Under the pieces are notes generated by a model. It was not told the DNA's origin and did not search any database. It saw only the letters and a program-made list of their open reading frames with translations. The translations under genes and the position numbers were made by a program. A DNA stretch of 5,926 nucleotides, taken from Azoarcus sp. GTDB taxonomy: Bacteria > Pseudomonadota > Gammaproteobacteria > Burkholderiales > Rhodocyclaceae. Location of the stretch: contig JAIRLA010000240.1 of NCBI GenBank assembly GCA_031259795.1, positions 1-5,926 of the forward strand, read 5' to 3'. Every line of letters begins with the position of its first letter. Position 1 is the first letter of the stretch. This document shows, piece by piece, positions 1 to 5,709 of this stretch.

Positions 1-719
1 TCCGGCGCGCATCCCCAGGCGTCCGCCGTCATGAACACTTGGGCGGGCGTGATCAGACGGTCGTGCCCGGCGCCGAGAACCAGCATGGGCGCTTTGTGCG
101 CGCGTCCCGGGCGTGGCAGGTTGAACAGGGTCATGTCCCAGAGCGCGCGCGCGGATTCCGGCTGGCTCATGCTCCAGTAGCGATGAAGTTTTTCCGTGGA
201 AACCGGCTGGTGGAAAAGCGCCTCGCGCACGCTGTCGATGCCGGGTTCGCCGCCGCCCATCATGCGGTTGAGGTCGATGAGCAGGTGCGGCGCGCTGAAC
301 AGCATGCCGAAGGCCGAACCGAGCAGACCCTGCGGCGGCACCGATGCCATCAGCACGGCGGCGGGGACGGCGGCCTGTTCGAGATATTTCTGTACCACCA
401 TGCCGCCCATGGAGTGGCCGATCAGCACCGGCGGCGCGGGAAAGGCGGCGATGGTCTCGGCGAGGTCGGTCACGTAGTCGTTGATGGACTGGTTGTTGAG
501 TTCGTCGAGCTTGCGGCTGCGGCCATGGCTGGAGAGCGATAGCGCGTGTACGGCCCAGCCCTGTCCGGCGAACCAGGGCAGGAAGTTTTCTTCCCAGCAC
601 CACGCGCCGACGAAGGCGCCGTGGACGAAAAGAAGCGGCGCGGGATGGGCGGCGGTCGCGGCGGCGGGATGGCTGATGATTTCGAGGGTGCCGGGGGAGG
701 GGGGGACGATGGTGTTCAT
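1..719 (-). CDS. Alpha/beta hydrolase, C-terminus cut off by the window edge
   Basis: Reading leftward from the ATG at 719-717 gives 239 residues with no stop before the window edge. Near the N-terminus is VHGAFVGAWCW (residues 32-42), an oxyanion-hole HG motif. GHSMGG (101-106) is the nucleophile elbow, with Ser103 as the probable nucleophile. GAGHDRLITP (216-225) supplies the probable acid Asp220. The catalytic His expected about 25-30 residues later lies outside the window. These features place it in the alpha/beta hydrolase fold (Abhydrolase_6-like, esterase/lipase/thioesterase group). No signal peptide is visible, so it is probably cytoplasmic. The substrate cannot be deduced. The start codon overlaps the stop codon of the preceding cca gene (TAATG), which suggests translational coupling, because no strong Shine-Dalgarno precedes it. 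The fold is secure; any specific reaction would be a guess. Confidence 0.9.
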   Translation of the reverse strand, partial: MNTIVPPSPGTLEIISHPAAATAAHPAPLLFVHGAFVGAWCWEENFLPWFAGQGWAVHALSLSSHGRSRKLDELNNQSINDYVTDLAETIAAFPAPPVLIGHSMGGMVVQKYLEQAAVPAAVLMASVPPQGLLGSAFGMLFSAPHLLIDLNRMMGGGEPGIDSVREALFHQPVSTEKLHRYWSMSQPESARALWDMTLFNLPRPGRAHKAPMLVLGAGHDRLITPAQVFMTADAWGCAP

Positions 720-2035
720 TATTTTGGGCTTGCCTGGGAAAGTGGCGGAGAAGGGTGAGGGTGAGGTCGAGGGGGAAGGGCATCCCCGGAATTTCCGGAA
801 TGTCCGGGACTTTGGCCCGCGCCGGCTTGCAGGCGGGCGCGCACGGCCTGGGCGCGCGCGGCGTGGATCTGGGCGGGTATCTGGCCGCGGTCGGAAGTGT
901 TACGGGCGACTTTGCCCGCGTCTATGCTGAAAAAAGCCTCGAGCGCCGCGGCCCATGCCGGAGCGGGCGGCCAGGAAGCGGCGCGCTCGCCGCCCCGGCC
1001 AAGATAATCGCAGGCGGCGGCGTCGAGCAGGGCGCGGAAACGTTCGGGGCGGCGCGCGGCATCGCACCGCTCCAGCACGTCGACGATGGTACCGGGGCGC
1101 ATGTCGGCGATGTGGCCAAGTTTGCCGTGTTCGCGGGCAAATAATGTGGCGAATTCGCGGCAGGCGGCGGGAATGCGCAAGCGCAGCGAAATGCTTTCGG
1201 CCAGCAATGCGCCGCGGGCTTCGTGCGCGTAGTGGCGCGGCAGGATGTCGGGCGGCGTTTCGCCCTTGCCGATGTCGTGCAGCAGGCAGGCCCAGCGCAC
1301 CATGAGCGGATGGCCGGCGCGCGCGGCGCGGTCGATGACCATCATGACATGCGCGCCGGCGTCGCCCTCGGGGTGATGCCGCGGCGGCTGCGGCGTCTCG
1401 AAGAGGCGGTCGACTTCGGGCAGGATGACGGCGAGCGCGCCGCAATCGCGCAACACGCGGAACATGCGCGACGGATGGGTTTCCATCAGCCCGCGCGCCA
1501 GTTCTTGCCAGACCCGTTCGGGCGTGAGGTGATCGAGTTCGCCGCCGGCGCTCATTTGCCGCATCAGCGCGAGCGTCTCCGGCGCGAGCGCGAAATCGGG
1601 CAGGCGGGCGGCGAAACGCGCGACGCGCAGGATGCGCAGCGGATCTTCGGCAAAAGCGGGGCCGACGTGGCGGAAGACTTTGGCGGCGAGATCGCGCACG
1701 CCGCCATACGGGTCGATGAGCGCGCCGTCGGCGTCGCGGGCAATGGCGTTGATGGACAGATCGCGCCGCGACAAATCGTCTTCGAGCGTGACATCGGGCG
1801 CGGCATGGCAGACGAAGCCCGCGTGGCCGTGGCCATGCTTGCGCTCGGTGCGGGCGAGCGCGTATTCCTCGTGCGTTTCCGGGTGGAGGAAAACCGGGAA
1901 ATCCCGGCCCACCGGGCGAAACCCCCGCGCGATCATGGCCTCGGGGGTCTCGCCCACCACCACCCAATCACGATCCTTGACCGGCAGGCCGAGCAGGGCG
2001 TCGCGCACCGCGCCGCCGACGATGTAAGCGCGCAT
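719..2035 (-). CDS. cca: CCA-adding tRNA nucleotidyltransferase with HD domain
   Basis: Adds or repairs the 3'-CCA end of tRNAs from CTP and ATP in the cytoplasm. The 438-residue protein starts MRAYIVGGAVRDALLG, matching the class II bacterial Cca N-terminus. The metal-binding acids are D21 and D23 in KDRDW. The nucleotide-selecting RRD lies at 90-92, followed by DPYGGVRDL and FAEDPLRILRVARF. An HD domain follows, with LLHDIGKG (H253, D254) and HYAHE, as in E. coli Cca, where it carries phosphodiesterase/phosphatase activities. I chose the ATG at 2035-2033 because it aligns with the family start; an in-frame GTG at 2044, directly after the slt stop, would add three residues. After about residue 405 the conserved part ends and a tail of about 33 residues rich in Gly, Ser, Pro and His follows, making the protein longer than the roughly 412 residues of E. 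coli Cca. It lies between slt (9-nt gap) and the hydrolase (TAATG overlap). Confidence 0.95.
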   Translation of the reverse strand: MRAYIVGGAVRDALLGLPVKDRDWVVVGETPEAMIARGFRPVGRDFPVFLHPETHEEYALARTERKHGHGHAGFVCHAAPDVTLEDDLSRRDLSINAIARDADGALIDPYGGVRDLAAKVFRHVGPAFAEDPLRILRVARFAARLPDFALAPETLALMRQMSAGGELDHLTPERVWQELARGLMETHPSRMFRVLRDCGALAVILPEVDRLFETPQPPRHHPEGDAGAHVMMVIDRAARAGHPLMVRWACLLHDIGKGETPPDILPRHYAHEARGALLAESISLRLRIPAACREFATLFAREHGKLGHIADMRPGTIVDVLERCDAARRPERFRALLDAAACDYLGRGGERAASWPPAPAWAAALEAFFSIDAGKVARNTSDRGQIPAQIHAARAQAVRARLQAGAGQSPGHSGNSGDALPPRPHPHPSPPLSQASPK

Positions 2036-2044
2036 CGCCTTCAC

Positions 2045-3994
2045 TTACTGCGCCGGACGCGGCGGAATCGTGCCCAAGCGCGCCTTGAGCGATTGCGGCT
2101 GGCCTTCGAGCAAGGTGGCGTAGATCACCGTGTTGGTCATCACCTTCTTGACATAATCGCGGGTCTCGTCGAGGGGAATGGTTTCGGCGTAGATCGCGCC
2201 TTCGAGCGCCCGGCTGCCGTCGCGCCAGCGCCGCGCGCGGCCCGGCCCGGCGTTGTAGCCGGCGCTGGCCTGCACGGGATCGTCGCCGAGTTCGTCGAGG
2301 ACGATGCGCATGTATTCGGTGCCGAGTTCGACATTGGTCTCGGGGTTGGTCAACAGCCCGGGGTGATAACGCAGGCCGAGCTTCCTGGCGACCCATCTGC
2401 CGGTAGCGGGCATGATCTGCATCAAACCCTGCGCGCCGGAATGAGAGCGGGCGGGAATGATGAAACGGCTCTCCTGGCGCATGACCCCGTACACCCAACT
2501 CACATCCAGATTCTTGCTTTGCGCGTGCGGCTCGATGAGTTCGCGGAACGGCGTGAGAAAACGCAAATTCCACGCCCCCGCCGGGTTGGCGAGTTCGGCG
2601 GAAGTAATGGCGCGGTCGTAGAGATGGTTGTGCAGCGCCAGGCGCGCGGCGGCGAGGCGGAACGCCTCATCGCGCCCGCGCAGCGCCCAGTTCCACTCGC
2701 GCACGGCCTCGATGCGCAGGCCGAGCCGGAAGAGGGCCAGCGCGCGCTGGAAACCGGGATGGGTGTCGACATTGGGTTCGGGCGCGGTGGAGGGCGGAAC
2801 GGAGAGCGGATCGAAACGCAGCCCCAGCTCCTCGCTGGCGAGGATGCCGTAGAAATTCGGCACGCTGGCGATGTGGGTGAATTCCGCCTCGGCTTCGTCG
2901 ATCCGGCCCAGCGCCTTCAGGGCGCGTCCCCGCCAGTATGCCCACTCGGGCAGCGCCCGCTCCCCCTCCGGCAAGCGGTCGATGGCCGCCAGCACGCCCC
3001 GCCAGTTGCCGGTGCGCAAGGCCACGCGCACGCGCCAGGCGCGCTGCTCCTCGCTCATCGGCGTATCCCCGGCGGAGCGGAACCACGCGGCGGCCTCCGG
3101 CTTTTGCGCCTGGGCGGCGCGCAGGGCCAGCGCCGCCCAGACATGGGCGCGCTCGCCGGGGCCGAGCCGCTTCGTGATGCGTTGCAGGCGGATGTGGGCG
3201 GCGTTGACATCCTCGCGCGCCAGGCGCGCGAGCGCCGCCATCGCCAGTTCCCGCCCCGCGCGGCTGGCGGCGAAGCTGGCCGGCAGGCGGTCGAGGTATT
3301 GCTTCGGCTTGCGCACGAGCCGGTCGAACGCCTTGATGCCGCCCTCGTCGAGCCAGGCCAGCGTGACGCGGGCGTTCGCGGGGGCGCGCGAATCGACTTG
3401 GCGGCGGAACAAGCGCCAGACATCATCGGCGCTGATCTTTCTTTTGTTCATCGCGGCGCGCAGCGCGGGCGCACAGGCGGCGTGGACGTTCGTGAGCGTC
3501 GCCCACTGCGCGGCGATCTCATCGGCGACCCCGGCGTCGCCGCGCCTCAGGCGGGCATTCCAGTCCAGGCAGCGCAATTCGCCGTCCGGCTCTTGCAGAC
3601 CGGGGTAAAGATCGAGAAAACGCCCCCAATCGCCATCCTGCGCCAAGCGCCGCAACCAGTCGGCGCGCAACCGTTCGGCCAGCGGCGTACCGCGCTCGTT
3701 TTCGAGGAAGGCGAGCAGCTCTCCCGGCGGCGGCGCTTCCGGACGGGCCAGCCTGTTGAAAAGCAGCCAATAGCGCACGTAACTGTCGAGCGGATGGCCG
3801 TCGATCGCGCGCGCGAGGCGTTCGAGCGCCCCGAGATCGCCGGTGCGCACCGCCTCGCGCGCGTCGAGAAAACGCGCCTCGCCCGCCGTGGGCGTATCGG
3901 CAGAACCCGCCTGGGCGCGGACGGCGGGCGCGGCGAACAAGCACGTCGCGGCCATGGCGACGGCGCAAATAACGTTGTTGCGAGTGACCCTCAT
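2045..3994 (-). CDS. slt: Periplasmic soluble lytic murein transglycosylase (Slt70 type)
   Basis: Cleaves the MurNAc-GlcNAc bond of peptidoglycan to give 1,6-anhydromuropeptides in the periplasm. From the ATG at 3994-3992 the protein is 649 residues, close to the usual Slt70 length. Residues 1-27 form a signal peptide: a basic MRVTRNN start, a hydrophobic core and AVRA before the probable cleavage site. Residues of about 30-480 are rich in Ala, Leu and Arg, with helical-repeat character, as expected of the ring-shaped superhelical U and L domains. The C-terminal SLT domain has MRQESRF with the catalytic Glu508, GAQGLMQIMPATG (520-532), AGYNAGPGR (578-586) and IPLDETRDYVKKV (606-618). The reading frame extends upstream to 4168, but the signal peptide and a purine-rich GAGAG at about 8-12 nt upstream favour this start. 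It is the first gene of the apparent slt-cca-hydrolase unit. No convincing sigma70 promoter could be picked upstream. Confidence 0.95.
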   Translation of the reverse strand: MRVTRNNVICAVAMAATCLFAAPAVRAQAGSADTPTAGEARFLDAREAVRTGDLGALERLARAIDGHPLDSYVRYWLLFNRLARPEAPPPGELLAFLENERGTPLAERLRADWLRRLAQDGDWGRFLDLYPGLQEPDGELRCLDWNARLRRGDAGVADEIAAQWATLTNVHAACAPALRAAMNKRKISADDVWRLFRRQVDSRAPANARVTLAWLDEGGIKAFDRLVRKPKQYLDRLPASFAASRAGRELAMAALARLAREDVNAAHIRLQRITKRLGPGERAHVWAALALRAAQAQKPEAAAWFRSAGDTPMSEEQRAWRVRVALRTGNWRGVLAAIDRLPEGERALPEWAYWRGRALKALGRIDEAEAEFTHIASVPNFYGILASEELGLRFDPLSVPPSTAPEPNVDTHPGFQRALALFRLGLRIEAVREWNWALRGRDEAFRLAAARLALHNHLYDRAITSAELANPAGAWNLRFLTPFRELIEPHAQSKNLDVSWVYGVMRQESRFIIPARSHSGAQGLMQIMPATGRWVARKLGLRYHPGLLTNPETNVELGTEYMRIVLDELGDDPVQASAGYNAGPGRARRWRDGSRALEGAIYAETIPLDETRDYVKKVMTNTVIYATLLEGQPQSLKARLGTIPPRPAQ

Positions 3995-4174
3995 AGGTGC
4001 GTCTCTCAAGAACCACATCGGGAAAACGCGCAAACGATAGCACAGCAAACCCCGCGAGCGCTTGACAGTTATCCGCCCGCCCGCGGAGAGATTCCTTGCT
4101 TCCCGCGCCGAATCTCCGTCGCGCGACGCCCTTGCGTCCACCTCCGCGTCGTGACAACATACGGCCACGCCGCC

Positions 4175-4426
4175 GGGAATCCTTCAGAAACCGCCGAAAA
4201 ACATCCAGGAACCATCGAGAACCCTTCAGGAGCCATCGCAAACCCTTCAGGAATCGCCGCGAAACCTTCAGAAGCCGCCGCAAAACCTTCAGGAATCACC
4301 GCGAAACCTTCAGAAATCACCGCAAAACCTTCAGGAATCACCGCAAAACCTTCAGAAACTGTCGAAAACCCTTCAGAAATCACCGCGAAACCTTCAGAAA
4401 TCGCCGCAAACCCTTCAGAAACCGGC
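4175..4426. repeat. Tandem array of twelve 21-bp repeats, core CCTTCAG
   Basis: Twelve units follow each other at exactly 21 bp with no indel. The consensus is close to GCAAAACCTTCAGGAATCACC with one extra base of variation at several sites. The core CCTTCAG starts at 4181, 4223, 4244, 4265, 4286, 4307, 4328, 4349, 4370, 4391 and 4412; the unit at 4202 is degenerate (CATCCAG). Main variable sites within the unit are positions 3 (A/G), 6 (A/C), 14 (G/A) and 19 (A/G). Units 5-9 are most alike and the ends are more diverged, typical of an array that expands and contracts in the middle. Twenty-one bp equals about two helical turns, so all cores lie on one face of the DNA. Several units carry an A4 tract (4282-4285, 4324-4327, 4345-4348, 4365-4368) in the same phase. 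Whether it is a protein-binding array, a curved upstream region or a neutral minisatellite cannot be told from sequence. Confidence 0.95.
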
Positions 4427-4557
4427 GGTTTCCAAGCCTCCCCCGGCGGAAAACGCGGCGATTTCGCAAAACAATCAATGAGATAGCGGCATAGCGCCGT
4501 GAACATGAGCATTTCCGGCCGCGCCCCGGCCATTCATGAGCGCGCAAGAACGCGCAA

Positions 4558-4563
4558 AGGAGA
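4558..4563 (+). promoter_or_regulatory. Ribosome binding site deciding the start of the 218-residue protein
   Basis: AGGAGA (within AAAGGAGA, 4556-4563) lies 7-8 nt before the ATG at 4571. This strong Shine-Dalgarno selects that ATG over the in-frame GTG at 4499 and ATG at 4505, neither of which has a comparable site. Confidence 0.85.
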
Positions 4564-4570
4564 AAAATCC

Positions 4571-5227
4571 ATGGCGAAAAAAAATGTGAACTGGATTCCC
4601 GGACGGGAAGACGCGCTGGTAGACCTGATGTCGATCTGGCAAGTAAAACTGCCGAACGCCAGTCTGCAAACGGCCTATGGCTGGATAGCGGCCGAATGCA
4701 CCGCCACCGTCGCGGCCATCGCGGCCTTCCTGAGCGCGCGCACGGCATACCAGGCGGCGCCGACCAAGGCGAACTACACGCAGAAAGAGGAAACAAAGAA
4801 AACAGCCGTGGAAGCGCTGCGCAAATTCGCCCGCGAGCGCATTCGCAATAACCCAAAAATGACCCACGCCCAACGGCAGGAACTGGGCGTGACCGTCCCC
4901 GACCCGGAGCCGACGCCGGTGCCCGTACCGGACAAAGGCCCCGAAAGCGAAGCGGAAACCAGCGCGCAATCCCCCGGCGTGGTCAAAGTCCGCTACGTCG
5001 GCGCCAAGCCCTATGGCGTAGACCGCGTGGAAATCGCCTGGGTATTGGCGGATACCCCGGTAGACAGCCCGGAACAGCTACCCAACAAGGAGTCATTCCC
5101 CCGCAACCCCTGGGAACGAACATTCGGCCACGAAGATCGCGGCAAAAAGCTCCACTACGCGCTGCGCTATCTCACCAAAGAAGGCGCGAGCCATTGGTCG
5201 GACGTGCGGGAAGCGGTCGTGCCGTAA
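4571..5227 (+). CDS. Conserved hypothetical protein, helical N-terminus plus probable Fn3-like C-terminus
   Basis: Function unknown. The protein is 218 residues, with no signal peptide or membrane segment, so probably cytoplasmic unless exported by another route. Residues 1-105 contain WIPGREDALVDLMSIW, then Ala-rich helical sequence (YGWIAAECTATVAAIAAFL), then a charged helix ending RIRNNPKMTHAQRQELG. A linker of alternating Pro and acidic residues (about 108-135, with PEPTPVPVP) follows. Residues 136-218 look beta-rich, with VEIAWVLADTP, FPRNPWERTFGHEDRGKKLHYALRYL and SHWSDV, ending in AVVP. The spacing of W157, W181, Y196 and W209 is reminiscent of a fibronectin type III or Ig-like sandwich. 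From memory the overall pattern resembles a hypothetical protein family found in Treponema and Bacteroidetes; that is recollection, not a search. It stands alone between the divergent region and the repeat mosaic, with no partner gene. It has more AAA and AAT codons than slt or cca, weakly suggesting transfer. Confidence 0.85.
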   Translation: MAKKNVNWIPGREDALVDLMSIWQVKLPNASLQTAYGWIAAECTATVAAIAAFLSARTAYQAAPTKANYTQKEETKKTAVEALRKFARERIRNNPKMTHAQRQELGVTVPDPEPTPVPVPDKGPESEAETSAQSPGVVKVRYVGAKPYGVDRVEIAWVLADTPVDSPEQLPNKESFPRNPWERTFGHEDRGKKLHYALRYLTKEGASHWSDVREAVVP

Positions 5228-5263
5228 GGAAAAGGGAAAAAGAAAAGCGGCCGGAGCCTTATT

Positions 5264-5299
5264 CACTGCGAAAGCCTCCTCCCTGTCACTGCGAAAGCC
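5264..5299. repeat. Two direct copies of CACTGCGAAAGCC
   Basis: The 13-mer CACTGCGAAAGCC occurs at 5264-5276 and again at 5287-5299, 23 bp apart. A diverged third copy, CATTGCGAGGAGC, begins at 5312 as part of the next element. They look like decayed left ends of the same repeat, inserted or duplicated side by side. Confidence 0.75.
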
Positions 5300-5308
5300 G
5301 CCCCCCCT

Positions 5309-5343
5309 CGTCATTGCGAGGAGCGCAGCGACGTGGCAATCCA
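5309..5343. repeat. Widespread short interspersed element (CGTCATTGCGAGGAGCG type)
   Basis: The stretch begins CGTCATTGCGAGGAGCGC and ends GTGGCAATCCAG. TTGCGAGGAGCG and GTGGCAATCC have the form of a well-known short interspersed intergenic repeat seen in many bacterial genomes (CGTCATTGCGAGGAGCGAAG and similar). ATTGC at 5313-5317 and GCAAT at 5336-5340 pair as the outer arms of an imperfect palindrome. It encodes nothing and marks non-coding, repeat-rich DNA. Confidence 0.75.
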
Positions 5344-5355
5344 GTTCGTACCAAA

Positions 5356-5389
5356 CGGAGCGAATCGACGCTGATTTCTTTGCGGTGGG
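5356..5389 (+). repeat. Left arm of a 34-bp inverted repeat
   Basis: This 34-bp stretch (starting CGGAGCGAATCG, ending TTTGCGGTGGG) reappears inverted at 5554-5587 with a single mismatch. The arms are 164 bp apart. Just before it lies TTCGTACCAA (5345-5354), which also begins a related but more diverged module at 5489. The arms flank the GC-rich palindrome at 5443-5490. Confidence 0.9.
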
Positions 5390-5442
5390 AAGTAGACAAG
5401 CGTTCCGCTCCTCGTAAATACCGAGTTCTTGCGATGAACCTT

Positions 5443-5490
5443 CCCTCCCCCGCTTGCGGGGGAGGGTGCCCGAAGGGCGGGAGAGGGCTT
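5443..5490 (+). repeat. GC-rich palindromic module, complete copy
   Basis: CCCTCCCCCGC (5443-5453), a TT, and GCGGGGGAGGG (5456-5466) form a perfect 11-bp stem. A second small hairpin, GCCC-GAA-GGGC (5468-5477), and CGGGAGAGGG follow. Both strands could fold. There is no T-run, so a classical intrinsic terminator is unlikely. The type resembles REP-like elements found between genes of many GC-rich proteobacteria. The right part (5456-5490) is repeated inverted at 5597-5631. Confidence 0.85.
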
Positions 5491-5519
5491 CGTACCAACG
5501 GCGCGCAGCGCCGCTGATT
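5489..5519 (+). repeat. Second TTCGTACCAA module with a small hairpin
   Basis: TTCGTACCAA (5489-5498) repeats 5345-5354 exactly and is followed by a diverged version of the same module ending CGCTGATT. Inside it, CGGCGC-GCA-GCGCCG (5499-5513) is a perfect 6-bp stem. It directly continues the GC-rich palindrome, showing that the two modules travel as one unit. Confidence 0.75.
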
Positions 5520-5553
5520 AAAAAGGGGGAAGGAAGGGAACGCCTGTCCGTGC

Positions 5554-5587
5554 CCCACCGCAAAGAAATCAGCGTCGCTTCGCTCCG
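5554..5587 (-). repeat. Right arm of the 34-bp inverted repeat
   Basis: This is the inverted partner of 5356-5389, with one mismatch in 34 bp. The matching block begins CCCACCGCAAAGAAATCAGC. It is followed after 9 bp by the inverted copy of the GC-rich module, the same module order as in the plus-orientation copy at 5456-5519. Confidence 0.9.
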
Positions 5588-5596
5588 CATGGTTGG

Positions 5597-5631
5597 AAAC
5601 CCTCTCCCGGCCTGCGGCCACCCTCCCCCGC
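5597..5631 (-). repeat. Inverted, incomplete copy of the GC-rich palindromic module
   Basis: CCCTCTCCCGG, a central GCCTGCGGCC that can fold, and CCCTCCCCCGC match the inverse of 5456-5490 with a few differences in the middle. The other half of the 11-bp palindrome, present at 5443-5453 in the complete copy, is missing here. The sequence changes to the IS end at 5632. Confidence 0.85.
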
Positions 5632-5644
5632 TGTACAGACCGGA

Positions 5645-5680
5645 GACATGGGTAACAGGTGTGCCGGGACATGGGTAACA
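5645..5680 (+). repeat. Two 13-bp direct repeats in the IS left end
   Basis: GACATGGGTAACA occurs exactly at 5645-5657 and 5668-5680, 23 bp apart. Repeated motifs of this kind in IS ends are commonly transposase-binding sites; here that role is inferred from position alone. Confidence 0.85.
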
Positions 5681-5697
5681 CTTTCCCTTTCGATAAT

Positions 5698-5703
5698 GGA
5701 GGG
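5698..5703 (+). promoter_or_regulatory. Ribosome binding site of the transposase
   Basis: GGAGGG lies 6 nt before the ATG at 5710 and fixes the start of the transposase. An in-frame GTG at 5731 has no such site. Confidence 0.75.
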
Positions 5704-5709
5704 AAAAAA

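Larger units (their letters stand above)
3995..4570. other. Divergent intergenic region between slt and the 218-residue protein gene
   Basis: This 576-bp stretch separates two genes that face away from each other, so promoters for both should lie in it. I could not identify a convincing -35/-10 pair for either. A TTGACA at 4062-4067 on the plus strand has no acceptable -10 at 16-18 bp and no gene directly behind it. A TATCGT-like hexamer on the minus strand (4039-4034) is about 40 bp upstream of the slt start but lacks a recognisable -35. The centre of the region is occupied by the 21-bp tandem array described separately. Several reading frames are open through here, but none has a ribosome binding site or recognisable product. 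Confidence 0.7.
5228..5631. other. Non-coding mosaic of small repetitive elements
   Basis: This 404-bp stretch follows the stop of the 218-residue protein gene and reaches the left end of the IS. I find no gene here: the frames that are open are short, lack ribosome binding sites and cross palindromes. It consists of three TCAYTGCGA-type copies, a module starting TTCGTACCAA in two direct copies and one inverted copy, and a GC-rich palindromic module in two inverted copies. These are listed separately. No hairpin followed by a T-run is present after 5227, so no intrinsic terminator can be assigned to the upstream gene. Confidence 0.8.

Noticed and set aside
39..542. Plus-strand reading frame over the hydrolase gene
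   Set aside because: It is the antisense shadow of the alpha/beta hydrolase, whose catalytic motifs are clear on the minus strand.
4062..4090. Plus-strand promoter with TTGACA at 4062
   Set aside because: No acceptable -10 hexamer lies 16-18 bp downstream; that stretch is GC-rich.
3994..4168. N-terminal extension of slt by 58 residues
   Set aside because: The extension has no domain character and would bury the signal peptide that begins at the ATG at 3994.
4175..4426. CRISPR array
   Set aside because: Units are directly adjacent at 21 bp with no variable spacers, and no cas gene is nearby.
1223..4486. A 1087-residue plus-strand reading frame antisense to cca and slt
   Set aside because: It lies opposite two certain genes whose high GC at third positions removes stops from the other strand. 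It has no ribosome binding site or recognisable domain and is rich in Arg, Gly and Ala, as antisense frames are.
5443..5480. Intrinsic terminator
   Set aside because: The stem is strong but neither strand has a T-run after it, and the sequence recurs as a repeat module.
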